From Prinsepia uniflora (Eukaryota; Streptophyta; Magnoliopsida; Rosales; Rosaceae): a DNA stretch of 64,000 bases. The notes under the pieces are model-generated. The model saw only the letters and a program-made list of their open reading frames with translations, did not search any database and had not been told where the DNA came from. The stretch lies in the NCBI GenBank assembly GCA_032719365.1, contig CM064875.1:37098693-37162692 (forward strand), written 5' to 3'. The translations under genes and the position numbers were made by a program. Position 1 is the first letter of the stretch, and every line of letters begins with the position of its first letter. Below, piece after piece: positions 24,168 through 36,752 of the stretch.

Positions 24168-26640
24168 TGTAATGTCCTGTTCTAGAAATCGGGATTATAT
24201 TAGTGATTAATTATGGATTAGTGAGGTTAATCAGTAATTAGTTTGGACCGATTTCGGACGGACGGTGCAAAATGACGATTTTCCCTCTAGAATAGGCAAA
24301 ACGTTGACTTTTAGTTCGGGTCGTCAAAACAACTTTGACCGATTTACTGCGCGTAGTTTGGGACGTCATGAGTTCATAGACAGGTGGCACGTCCGATTTT
24401 GACGTTCGAGGGAAAGTTACGATGTTCGGAAGTTTGAGGGTACATTGGTAATTTGGTTAAAAATGAGCACTTTGTGACTTTTCAAACGATATGGACTTTT
24501 CACGTAATTCAAGGGACCATTAGGTAGGTCTTGATTCCCTAAGAACAACAACAAGCGGTACGCCATCAAAGGACGTCAGACGATTTAGATATGAAGCTGA
24601 ATGCGTGAGGGGCAAAAATGGTAAATTGTGCACCAAGGCCAACATGGTCTTTTGGATGATTTTGAAATTGGTTTCATAGGATGGGGACATCTGTCCTTGT
24701 GTGGTTGGATATTACCTCCTGGGAACAATGAGATGTGGTCACCTGTCCACTCTCTGGTTAGTTCAGCCCCTTTTCACTACTTGATCGATTAAAACAGGGG
24801 AGGTGCAGCCGTGCCAGTTTATATAGTTTAACCGTGTGGAGTGGTGAGGGTAGTGTGTGTGTGACTGGGTGCAAATGGACATGGTAAACAGAGAGAGTAG
24901 AGAGAAGGAAACAGAGAGGAGACAGTGAGGAGGAAGTGTTTGAATTGGTTAAATAAGAGAAAACAGAGGATAATGAGGGTAATCGTGCTGTTGGTCCAAT
25001 GGTGAGCCGTGTTTGCGGTTTAAAATTGAGCAGAGAGGGGGCTACCAGTAGTGGGGTGAAAGAAGGTGAGAGATGGTAGAGGTGGTGGCTTGATCACGAT
25101 GGCTGCTGTGAGTGGTGGCTGGGAACTATGAAAACAGAGACCAGAGAAAGGCTTGACTTCAACGTTTTCGAATTCCCTGCAAGCCTACTTGTTGTCCTTG
25201 AGTTGTAAACAATGGAAAAGAAGGTGAGGGCAAAGACGGTGGTAACCACAGCGGTGCACGACAACGGTGATGCGGTGAGGTTCCAATGACTCTTTCTTCG
25301 AATTCGAAATGGGTGTTTTTCTTTATAGAGCTTGTGATCGATTCTGATAATGGGAACTGGTTTCTTAAGGTTCCAGACGACGGTTGGGATCAAAATCAAG
25401 GCTCAAGGAGGTCGGGTAAGGCTGAAGAACACGGTTACAGAAACAGAGTTCGACTTTGTAGGGGAAATGTGAGTTTTAAGTCCTAATTGTCGAATTTGGT
25501 AGCTAGATCGATTAGTTAGAGTGGGACGAAGGTACTAGACTTAAAAAGTATTGGAAACGGGTTGAAAATGGAGGATACCGGCCACGCTGGTTCACGGATG
25601 GACCGAATTTTCATAACCGGTTCATACCGAGTTTTTTGAGGACAAGGACAATGAATAGTAACTACGCGTGGTTTCACGTGCAGGGTGATTGGGCAGCGCG
25701 TGAGGGGAACATGGGCCTCTTTTTTAGGCACTCTCAACATGACTTTTAAGTATTCGATGTAACGAATATTTTGGTACTGGTTTCGAGTCGACTCGGAACA
25801 TCGGTTCGATAGGTTTCGAGATGGTACGAGATTTTAGGGCTCATTTAAAAATAGTTAAAAATTTGAAGAAAATTACGGTGCTTTAAGTATAAGCTTTATG
25901 AAGGTAGTTATTGACCTTATTATGGGATTTGAGGACAGGTTCGTGAAAACCGGTGATAGCGGATTAGCCGAGAACGCATAAGTGCGGGGCGTATCGAGGC
26001 ATCATCTTAAGATGGTCTGTGAGTGGGACTTTCCTTTCGGAACTTATGATGCATGCATATATGTTTTTATATGTTTTCTATAGATGATTCTATGATTTTG
26101 ATTATGATTTTGATGGTTTACGATTTTACACGGATTTCGAGATAAGTACGTAATTGCACGTTTTACGAGATTTTGATTTATGTTGCGATTTGATCATGGT
26201 TTTGATGATTTGATTTTGGGATTTGAACTATGATTTGATTTCAATGATTTATAACGGATTTGGAAAGTGATTTCGGGCTTGGAGCCCTGTTCATGTGATT
26301 TTGATAAACGATATTTCAGTTTTGGAATCGGATTTGGAAATTATGTTTGGGATTTGGTTTTGAAACTTGAAAGAGAAATTCTGAATTGGGTTCGGATGAT
26401 GGTTCCGAATGCCAGCTTACGGAATCATTATTGTGAATTCGGATGTGGATTTCTATGGTTTTTACTTGATTGAAAAATGATTTTGGGTTTAAAGACCCGA
26501 AAAAAGAAAAGAAAAATCGCTGGATCTGGTTTTGAGTTTAAAGACTCGGTGTATTGCCCGGGGGAGGGAACAGCCCTGGATTGATATGTTTTGAGTTTAA
26601 AGACTCGTATATGTTTTGAGTTAAAGACTTGGTTATGATA
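24168..26640 (+). repeat. 3' LTR of element B, truncated at a C-run
   Basis: Collinear with the 5' LTR from TGTAATG through the U3, a donor-like site near 25466-25475 (mutated to AAATGTGAGT), left arm GTGAGTGGGAC (26019-26029) and most of the GAGTTTAAAGACTC array. It stops at the equivalent of about base 10640 of the 5' LTR, and the last 0.7 kb with right arm and acceptor is missing. Confidence 0.85.
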
Positions 26641-26648
26641 CCCCCCCC

Positions 26649-26679
<31 letters not shown>
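26641..26679. repeat. Poly-C tract
   Basis: C-run of nearly 40 bases with a single A. It begins where LTR B has a much shorter C-run and ends in unrelated sequence, so it marks a breakpoint or an assembly artefact. Confidence 0.9.
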
Positions 26680-26681
<2 letters not shown>

Positions 26682-27200
26682 AGACGACAATATCCTGTTG
26701 GAGAAGGTCGGGTCGTGACAAGTGGACTTTCTGAGTCGGGGTGTTTCAATTTGGTATCAGAGCAGAGTTCTAGGACGTGTCATTAGTTTCTGGACACTTG
26801 ATGATCATATGACTCGATTTCCAGTTTCAGGGTTGCTCCTCGAATCGTATGTCATGTCGTTTGACACTAGTTGTAATTCGTTTACTATTTGATCACGAGT
26901 TCCCGCGAATATATTGGAGTTCGTCTTCACTTTTGTTACTCTTAGTTACGAAGTCTAGTTAGAATTTTTCAATAGAATTTCAAGTTCGGATGGTGCTTAC
27001 GAGCTCTGGCCTTGTATGGGTGGTGTGAACGAGTTATTCGACGATGAGTGATGAATTCACGGTTAATCGACGAACTCATTTGACGGTTTTCCTTGTGGAA
27101 AATATCTCGTACTGTTTTGTGCAATTGAGTTGAATTTGTTGACCAAAGCTTTCAGGAACTATGACGTTAGGATCGACTAATGAGGTTGTCCTTTTTAATA
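26680..27200 (+). mobile_element. Fragment of another Ty3/gypsy element: LTR end, PBS and leader
   Basis: A short LTR-like end (GGTGTTTCA to 26748) is followed by TGGTATCAGAGC (26752-26763), a tRNA-Met PBS. The next 440 bases have the look of an untranslated leader and contain no gag frame. The sequence is unlike elements B, C-D, G and J-L after the PBS. Confidence 0.6.
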
Positions 27201-29346
27201 CATGGAACCTTCTTTAGGAATTTATGTGAAGGTTCTGATACGTTAATTATTCATCATCATTTTGATGAGGTTCCATATCCCTTTACTTGTCTTTTTTTTA
27301 TGAATTTTGTAATAAAATAAGAGAAAATGACCTATCTTGTGAGCCTTGTGTAGATTGTTAATAAAAGTTTAAACTCATGCTTATGTAAGTGGAATAGACC
27401 AAGTTCAAGCTAAAAATGAAGGAAGGCCCCAAACGAGGTCTTGGTGCTAAGCCTTGTGCCTCAGCCGTGTTCCTGGTTCTGTCCCACTATCGAGCCCTTT
27501 GTAGAGATGTCCTATCCCTGCCAAGCGGTAGTCCGAGGGAATTCCCGTAGGCATGTCGTGGACTTGTCCAATAGTCTACCTAGAAGTCCAGGCGCCGCCC
27601 ATGTGCATTCTAGTGTGTCAATTCTAGCGTGGTGCACACCTATGTACCAACACGTGGCACATGCCCACTTTGTGCTCCAAAACCTTTAGCAATAAGGAAT
27701 CCTTAGTGCGTCCTTCAAATAAAAGGACTCTTTGGCACGACTTGAAGATTTCAGTAATAAGGAAAGTTCCATTTTTATTCATGGTGATCAACAAGGAAAG
27801 TCCCTATGTTTTTAGCGATAGACTTAGGGCACAGATTGGAGTCCTTGTTCGACTAGGATTTGAACGGCTTCTCCTCTATTTAAGCCATGACTTTTATCAT
27901 TCTAGCGGTCGCCATTTTCACTTGCTACAACCCAAATTTACGTTAAAATTTAGACTTGCTTTTACTTAGTTTTAATTCAAGTTTGATACAAGGAGCTTGA
28001 AGCGGTGGCTTGATCGTGTGTGAAGTTCATCACTCCTACTCTTTGTGACATTGTATCTTCAATTTATTCATCTAATTATTCAGTGCATACTTCCATTATG
28101 TTGTCGTTTAATTCAAGCATGAGTGAATAGTTTTCTTTAAAGATTGGGGTTACCTGAAGCCCTAACCATGCGATGTTGTACTTAGGCTATGATTGATTAC
28201 CTCTGTTGCGTGAATTGAATAAGTTTGACTACCATGCTAACTTACTCCCCGACGTCATCACATCTTTTTTACTACTCTTCCAATACCTTTGGTATGACTT
28301 CCAACGGATGTTCATCCAGTTGATGGTATGTCAACCAAGAAAGCCAGTCCATGACTTAGTCCAGAGATAATTTACTTCTCGCACTTGTAATTCCATTCAT
28401 CACGCTAACATTCAAGAATTTACTTTCGAAGTGTTTTCTCCCTCTATACGATGAGTTTCTTCAAGTCTGATTTCGATAACTAGAATATACTAACCAAAGA
28501 ACTATATGGTTGCATAAGTCGTAGAACTATTTACATGTTTGGGTTCAGTATTCGAACAGTGTAGCTTAAAAAGGTTGATTTGTCTAACTCCCCCTCTAAC
28601 TCTGAATTGTACGCTGCTAACATGAACACGCCCACATTGAACTTGGACTAGGCACAAAAGAAAATATTTAAAGTCCTCGAAAGAGGCATTGAAAAATAGA
28701 GTGCAAGCAAGATGCCCGCTTGCTCCACTTTCACTTGATTCGTTCGATGGTTTATGGACCCGCAATTCAAAAACCATTTCTAACCCTGTCTAGTAGTAGC
28801 TTCTACTAGTGGCACACCTACTTTGAAAGCGGTTATAAGGCTAAGTCAGTTGGACCAGCCCATTTAGGGCAGCACCACAACACCATGGACCAAGGCTTTC
28901 AGTCTTCACCTTACTCACCCTAGTCACTTACACCGCACATTACTGCATCAGACTACAATGAAAAGATCCCCCTCACCCAAATACTTGTGTATCCGCTCCC
29001 TTGGAAGCGAGTCACTGAAAAGTGACCCTGGACTTCGTATGAAATCTTATGTATTGGAATAAATTCTAAGTTTATAATTTATAATTTAATCTTATTCATA
29101 TAATCTTTTATTTTATTTATTTTTTAAAATTTTTACTTAAAAATATCTAAATCTTAGGTGATAAGAATTCATCATACGTAGATACTTAGATTAGATTCTT
29201 TCATTTAATTCATATCCATTTGATTTTTATCTCTAATGTCCACAAATCCAAGTCTAACATGAAGAGATTTCATCTCCGACCAACTATTAGACCATATTTT
29301 CTTATAACAATCTCATCCATCAAATATTTATCATTGATATATCTAT

Positions 29347-29383
<37 letters not shown>

Positions 29384-29475
29384 TAACTCACAAACCCCCA
29401 TGGAACCATGTTAGACCGTGCAATTTTGTAAATGTTTTATGTGATTGGTGCCTTGTTTGCTTGTAACGTGCTAGA
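27201..29475. other. Unclassified intergenic or repeat DNA
   Basis: No protein family is recognisable in frames at 27441-27689, 27661-27969 (plus) or 28502-28777 (minus). A plausible plus-strand core promoter, CTATTTAAG at 27876-27884, follows a low-complexity region and precedes a T-rich leader, which would fit the U3/R part of an unidentified LTR. 29040-29475 is AT-rich. Confidence 0.4.
29350..29381. repeat. (TA)n microsatellite
   Basis: About sixteen uninterrupted TA units. Confidence 0.95.
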
Positions 29476-32400
29476 TGACAGGACCACCCCCGAAGGGGAC
29501 ATTGATAACTGTGCCCGTTCCTGCTCCCGTCTGGCAAGTCGACTGGAGTTCCCAAAATGCCCTCCGTACTTGCCAAACCAAGGATAGCCACACACGTACT
29601 CACTCATGCCTCCGCCTCTCGATCAGCCTCGATCAACGCGCCACGACCTGGAATGGTCAATAAAAACACAAAAGGTGTGAGTGGAAAAAATGAATCAGTT
29701 CATAAAACAGTTACAGAAAGACATTCCTACCCTCCACGTAAAATCAATGCATGCATTCGAAAATCATTTCGCGATCCATTTCATTTCCAACATAAGAAAA
29801 CTGTGTATGAAAATCAAAATCATTTTCCTTTTCTTAACCTTCGGGTCTTAGCCCGCAATCATAAACATGGGGCCTCAGCCCAAAATCACAATCAAATCCA
29901 AGTATACAACATAATCCAAAATCCATCAAACCATATAAACCGGGCCATTGCCCAACACATCCGAGAACATCGGGAATCAACAATAATTCAGAAGTCAATC
30001 AATCTGTTAGATCTCAAGTGCGCCCGAGTCTTTAAACTCAAAACCATGCGCATAATCAGGCCTTCTCGGGATATCAACGAGTCTTTAAACTCAGAACATA
30101 ATCAATAGGCCTCGGGGGTATCATACCGAGTCTTTAAGCTCAAAACAGTAACCGAGTCTTTAAACTCATCAAGGGCCCTCCCCCGTCATCAATTAACCGA
30201 GTCTTTAAACTCAAAACATGATCCAGCAATAGCACCGGGTCTTTAAACCCAAAACCATTTGTAAATCACAATAATCAAGGATCCATCGTGATCCATTTTC
30301 CAAACCATTCCGAAATCACATTTCGTCATAATAGGACTTATGTCCGAATTTCACATTCAAATCCCCAATCATACCCGTCATCCATTCCCGAATTTGAATT
30401 CACAATAATGATTCCGTAAGCTGGCATCCGGAACCGTCATTTCGAACCCAAACCAGAAATCCACTTTCAAGTTTTTGAAAACCGAAATCTCGGTCATCAA
30501 AATTACTTTTATGCCCTGGGCATCAAGCCCGAAATTACCTTTTCCCAAAATCCGTTTTAAAACTTTGAAACCAAATCATATTTCAAATCCCAAGGTCAAA
30601 GCATCAAAACCTTGATAAAATCACAATATCCTCGAAATTTCGTAAAACGCGCAAAACTGAAATAATCTCGAAGTACGTGTCAAAATCGTAAGTCATACTC
30701 ACAATCATAATCAAAACATCCTCAAAACATGACATGCACAAATCATCTGAAATCGTTCATTAAACCATCATTAAAGCATATGAGAAATCATAGTCTCGAA
30801 ATACGTGCAGTTACGTATGGCATATCAAAATACATATAAATACGAAAATCGTAATTATCACAAGTCATAATCATAATCATAGAAATCATAGAAACATTTA
30901 TGCATGCATTAAACTTTAGAAAGCAAAGTCCACTCACACATCGTCCATAATGCTCGTTTTCGCGCTGCACGCGTTTCCGTAATTTCCGACATTTTCCAGG
31001 AATCTCAAATCCTGTCCGAAATCATTCTTTAGTGTCACTAAGGACTCAAATAACATCATACTAATTTCCCATAATTTTCCGGGCATTCAATGTTAATTAA
31101 AAACGTAACATAAACCTTCGGACCCCGAAACAATATCGAAACGGTGTCCGATTCACTCGAAACCAACGCTAAAATGTTTGTTACATTGTATAGGACAAAA
31201 GTCGTGTTGAACTCACCTAGAGAATCGGGCCCATGCGCCCCTCACATGCCGTCGTGAGTGGCTGCGCGTGAAAGCCACGCGCCTGCTACAGTAAAGTGCA
31301 CAGTCGTCGTCCTCACCCGAATGACTAGTAAACGGGTCCAGTTGCCCGCGACTTGACCCGGCTAGTATTTCATCAATTCGACATCATTTTAAACAATTGA
31401 ACATTCCATTAGCCTCGAAGCCAAATGAATTAGGGATCTGTAACATCCATTGTAGTCGTCACTACCTCAAACTAACTCAATTAAGTTCAAGCTTTACTGA
31501 AAGTTCAACGTCCCAATTCACTAAACCAACACTGATTCCTTCAATTAACTAGTTAGGGAGCATCGTAGACTCACTTTAAAGATGATTTTGCAATTAATTT
31601 CACAAGAACGTACCTCCAATTACACGAACACAAGCTCGTGATTTCTGGACTTTCGTCGTGTCTATTCATGGCTCCACAAGCTTCGAGCTTTGAATTTCTT
31701 GATCTGGATTGACTAAGTAGGTTCTAGAAGACTGATCCGAGCCTCAATTTGGCTTGGGCTGGCCTACATTTCACATTCGAATTTGAATTCATACAAAAGC
31801 AGGTTTCGGGTTTTTTGAACTCTCCTCTCCCATTTTCCTCCATTTCCTTCCTCTCTCAATCTCAACACTCTGCTATTTCCCACTTTGATCCCTTTCCCGT
31901 TCACAATTTCTCTCAATTCGGCCTTGGGAAGGTCGATCATGCCCTGCTCAAAGTCTCTGTTTTTTTCAATTTTCAGAAGCACCAACACAGTATTCCCAAC
32001 CCACTACATACCCGTGCTTTGTGTTCTGTTGCAAACCCACACAATTGTGTTTCCACTACCTCAAAGCTGTCCCACGGCCACTAACAATTAACAATTCGTT
32101 GATCAGACCACCCAAGCACGGGGGTTCAGTCCCTGTTTCCACGGTTTCAAACAGTGCCCCTGTGAAATTACTGTTTTGCCCTTCTGTACAAAATTACCAA
32201 AATGCCCCTCCTCTTTCTAGACTTGTACTCGTCCGTCCGATGTCCGTTTTCAGGGTGCCGCATGTCTACGGACTCAGGGCATCCAGACCTACCTAACGGT
32301 CCTCGGATTGCGTGAAAAAATAGTGGTCAATCAAAAAGTCAATATTTTCTCCCTTTTCGTCCTAATTACTAAAATGCCCTTGAACTTCCGAACGTCATAA

Positions 32401-32598
32401 CTTCTTACCTGATCGTCGGAATTGGACGTGCCACCTATCTATGAACTCGTGACGTCCCGAACTATGTCACAGTCATCGGTCAAAGTCCGTTTGACCCCCC
32501 GAGCAAAAAGTCAAACATTCGCCCATTATCTAGGGGCAAAATCGTCATTTTCTTAAAATTTTCCAAATTTCCCTTTTTTGAACGTCCGGGTCATTACA
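29476..32598 (-). repeat. 3' LTR of a minus-oriented element (LTR E)
   Basis: TGACAGG...ATTACA, 3123 bases, same family as LTRs C and D. The arm near its element-3' end is GTGAGTGGAA (29677-29686, one mismatch), the other GTCCACTCAC (30928-30937). An array of GAGTCTTTAAACTC units lies between. The stretch matching the region before the TATA is more diverged from C than D is, so E belongs to an older copy. Confidence 0.88.
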
Positions 32599-34180
32599 AT
32601 CTACCTCCCTTAAATAATTTTGTCCTCGAAATTCCAATTAGTGGGAGCTATAAAATTTTCATGAGGATACGTATCTACGATAATCCCGAATCGAAACACT
32701 CTCAAACGAGTATAAGTCATACCTAACGTATAGAGTCATACCACCAGCACCAATCCTCCTGTAAACCCCTACCCCATGGGCAGTCATACCATTTACTTAC
32801 TCGAAATACGTAGCCTAGCTCATGTTCGAGTCCACACAACCCAGGAAACACAACATCTGTTATATCTTCTCGTTTACATGTCATCCACTCGTGACATGAT
32901 CCCATGGCTAAGTCCGCACATGTCATCAGGCCACCAGGCCAATAAACTCATAAGGTTCAATAGTTCGGAACTCAATCTCCTCACTAGGGCAATTACACCA
33001 CATCCCCTTCCCAGGGTCACTATGTATAATGATTTTAGCCTTTCCTCCTGACACCGTCCTATTGCTAATACGCACTCAGTATAATCATTCATACTATATC
33101 GCAAATCACATCCCTTTCTTAATTTCGACTCCACCATACACCAAGTATGGTCCTGGAGTTGGACGCCAACCGTCCAAGTCATCAGAATCAGGTGTTACTC
33201 CAATCCTATGGAGTTCCATAACTAACAGGATTTCACCTATCCTTAGGTTATCAAACATGACAATCCTCTCCCCAAATAGTACCTAATCTGCCAATGTGGT
33301 CGTAATCTCAATATATTCCGACCATCACCTTATCACACATTAAGCCTTTCTTTTTATCCATTATCACTAATCCTGATGGTCGATACCGTACTCGTACATT
33401 CCTTCCTAAAGGTATATGACCTCTGCGTGCTATCTCAACTCCTTCAAGGAAGGTCAACTTCGAGGGTTTAACTAGCATCAACACACAACTCACCGAGTTC
33501 CAAAACTCGTAGTAACATCTCATTATACACACAGAAGGGATCACCATCGAACATAAGTCACTATATCTCTACTTGTAACCAATCTACCTCAGTTCTCATT
33601 TCCAATAACTCTGACCTCCTTTCGTGTCCATCACTATAACTGGAAAAACATGTTAGAGAACCCCCCTACAATCCTCTATGGTCCCCCTCAAATCTCAGAC
33701 CAACTCATGTTCCCAAAACCTACTCTGGTCTATCAGACCTAGCACTTATTCAACTATCTCTTTCTCTGAGGGCATATTCAATCAATTCTGGTACCACACA
33801 TCATCTAAATGTGGTCAGACTACCCGACTCCTCTTCTCCCAACTATAACTAGTCCATTCGGCTTTCCAAGGGTATCACCAACCACTAACCTTAGCCATAT
33901 CAAATCCGAATATTATCCTTTTCTCTCTTTTACTCAAAATCGACAATCACTGCCATATTGGCCTTTCTTATTAAGTTCACTACTCACAACCTTCCCACGA
34001 AACCACAATTCCTCAACTCGTGATACGGAATCCTTATTCCATACCGTTACCTTATTAAGTCGTCCATAATCAATATGTAAACTCAAATCATCGTAAACTC
34101 AATTTCTCATCCTGGCGAAACCTCAGGAACATGTTGAGAAATCTGGGCATCCTCAGCCCTCACTAGGTATCTCATACACC
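32599..34180 (-). pseudogene. Partial internal region of the LTR E element, with RT remnant
   Basis: Starts with the PPT (32599-32615) and is collinear with 16244-17870 of element C-D. The minus-strand RT trace at about 33940-34092 reads LSLHIDYGRLNKVTVWNK, slightly better preserved than in C-D, and is preceded by a broken EIEFT motif. The region ends at about 34180 in a different LTR, so the gag half, PBS and 5' LTR are missing. The plus frame 33809-34069 is its antisense shadow. Confidence 0.72.
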
Positions 34181-35815
34181 AAGCAAAGACCTTACTCCCG
34201 TCTGACAGAAACCTTGTCAGACAAGGGATAACCACTAATCTTGTTAGTTCATGCCTCTGCCTCTTGAGCCTCAATTTCCATGCTGCGGCCCTGGAGGGTT
34301 ACAAAACTAAGAAAACGTGTGCGTGGACAAAAAGAAATAGTTTAAAACATACTTCAAAACATCCAGCTTTAACCCGCTGTTTTCCAAAACCATGCATGCA
34401 TATGAAAACTATTTCACTTCAATTAAAACAAAACATAACTCGTTTCTCAAAATACGTGAAAAAAATTCCCGTGTTAAAAAACACAACCGTTAACACAATT
34501 ATTAACCATCACAGTATCAATCAGCAACCCACTACACTACTAGCAAGTACACCAAGCGGGATCTGGAGCCCAACTCGACGTCTGAGTGGGGACCTCATAC
34601 TCACTCACTTATGATCTGGAGACCAGCTCGACGCCTGAGTGGGGACTGACTCAGGATCTGGAGCCCAGCTCGACATCTGAGTCAGCACCAACTAGTCAAC
34701 AAGCGCCATAACATACATCATGCATCACAAAGCATCACATCAACAACACACAATCAATCCATACCTAATATCACCACATTGTTCACATATCGTCAACTCA
34801 ATGTCATCGGAGTATTCATACACAAAGAAACATATTCAAACCATCCTCGAAGCTCAAGCACAATCTCAATCATCATATCATAAGTGCACTACTGATAGGT
34901 GATCACATACACACTGGGGAACCGGAGCCCCAAGCTCGACGTCTAAAACTCACATCCAATCAAGATAATCACAATCATACACAATCCTAGTCTTAGGATT
35001 CGGAGTCCCGGGCTCGACATCTGAGACTAATCAATCAACATTCATCACAACATATAATCGACTCAAGTACACATCACAATCATCAAAATAACTTTACACC
35101 ATCAATACCAATAACACATACTCATATCACATTTCAAACCACACACAATTGAATCACAATCTGAAGTTTGGGCCTAAGCCCCAAACACAACTTAAATACC
35201 AGTTCTCATAAAACGTGTCAATAATGCTATTTTCGTAAAATCGTCCAGAAACTATATGAAAATCATAATTATTTCAAAATAACATTATTAAAAGTAACAA
35301 ATCACATTCAATTTGAAATCTCGATCAGAACAGTATCCGAAACTTAGTTTAAGGGAATCCTCAAAAAACGTGCAATAAAATATTAATTAAATATTTATAA
35401 AATCACCGAAAATTTGATAAAATTACCAATCACTCAACATCATCAAAATAACATATAAACACATTTAAATAATGTAAATATGCATGCATAATAGTTTAGG
35501 AAAAGAAAGTCCACCCGCACACTTCTGAATCGTCGAATTCACTTTTGCACACATTTTTCGTAATTTCTGGAAACCTCAAAACCTATCATAAATCACATTG
35601 AAAGGTCACACCATTCCAAATATCTTCTATTTCAATCCCATAGTTTTTCATGATTTTTAAACGATTTTAAAATTAACTCTAAACGTTTGGACAACAAAAA
35701 TAACCCCGAGACGATCTTTGATCGCCTAAAAAATTGTACCGTTGTACTCGTAACATCAAATGCTAAAACTTTCATGTTGGAAGCATCCCGAGATGAGGCG
35801 GCACACCCCGGATGT
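34181..35815 (-). repeat. LTR F fragment (minus)
   Basis: Lacks a clean terminus on either side. It contains hairpin units of the GGAGCCCAGCTCGACGTC type at 34560-34690 and 34915-35030, related to those of LTR A. The arms are diverged but covarying: GTGCGTGGAC (34319-34328) and GTCCACCCGCAC (35509-35520). An acceptor-like CCCTCCAG precedes the first arm in element orientation. Confidence 0.75.
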
Positions 35816-35819
35816 TCGA

Positions 35820-36752
35820 AAAAGTGAATAATTACCATTTTCTCCCTAAAAGTTTAAATGTTGACTTTTTTACTGGGACATCTTTTTGGAATTCCGAGAA
35901 GGCAGTTATGAAGGTCATGACCTCTTCAGTACATAGACAAGCAGCACGCCAAAAATTGCAGGTCGAATGAATTCATTATGGGGTAAAAATGTGCAAGGAT
36001 ATTTTAGTAATTTTTCTAGAAGGGTATTTTGGTAATTTCTAGAGAAACCTAGAGTTATCTAGATTTCTCCACATTTCTAACATTCTAACCCTCCCCTTCA
36101 ACATATCCTCTTATTCATAGCTGTATGTGTGTGCTCAAAGGTGTTTGGGGGAACATAGCCGAAAAACAAAGAAAAATAATATGATGATGAATGAAAGGAA
36201 AATCAGAGAAATAACAAGAGGAATTAAAGGGAAAATGAAGGAGCCGCGAGGCAAGGGTGGTAGAAAGAAGAAAGGGGAGGCAGCGGTGGAGCTCTAGGTG
36301 GTCACAGAACCCAGACCTGTGAAGGCCAACGATGGCCGTGAATCACCAAATTGCCCTGGAACTCCCAAGTAATGATCCATAGGTTTTAGATTTTCTGTGA
36401 AGCTCCTAGGGTCATTTTGGGACTGAAATAATGAGGAGTAGAGGCATGTGAAGACTGCAGCCAGCGAGAGAAGCCGGCATGTGAAGACTGCAGCTAGCGA
36501 AGGAAGCCATGGCCGAAACTCCAAGGATTTGGAAGGTATGATCAAGGTATGTTTTTCTAGTTTATGACTTCATAGATCCATTTGTATGAGTCTCTAGATA
36601 TTTTTGAACACCTGAAACACGAGAAATGGGCGTAGAAAAATGGTTTTGGAGTCGGGTCTGTTCGTCAGGTCGGGGGACCCGGGTTGTAGACCCGACTCGA
36701 GGTTGTTGGTTACACTATTCACGCACGTGGGTTTCACGCACTGGGGATTTAT
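35820..36752 (+). repeat. LTR fragment F' (plus), head-to-head with LTR F
   Basis: Begins inside a U3 block (ATTTTCTCCC...GTTGACTTT...GTACATAGACA, as in other plus LTRs) and continues through a donor-like CAAGGTATGT (about 36544-36553) to a segment resembling 9640-9700 of LTR B. It is cut at 36752 by the start of LTR G. Confidence 0.65.

Larger units (their letters stand above)
8156..26640 (+). mobile_element. LTR retrotransposon B (Ty3/gypsy-type, decayed, split by element C-D)
   Basis: A plus-oriented element with 5' LTR 8156-11328, tRNA-Met PBS, internal parts 11329-13019 and 22392-24167, a PPT, and 3' LTR 24168 to about 26640. The two LTRs start TGTAACG and TGTAATG and match closely over their whole shared length. 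The 3' LTR is cut in a C-run, so no right target duplication can be checked. Internal sequence has no intact gag or pol. The organisation (huge LTRs, short non-coding interior) is that of LARD-like non-autonomous elements. Confidence 0.85.

Noticed and set aside
27441..27969. Two overlapping plus frames as a possible two-exon gene
   Set aside because: No conserved motif and no convincing splice sites; composition like surrounding non-coding DNA.
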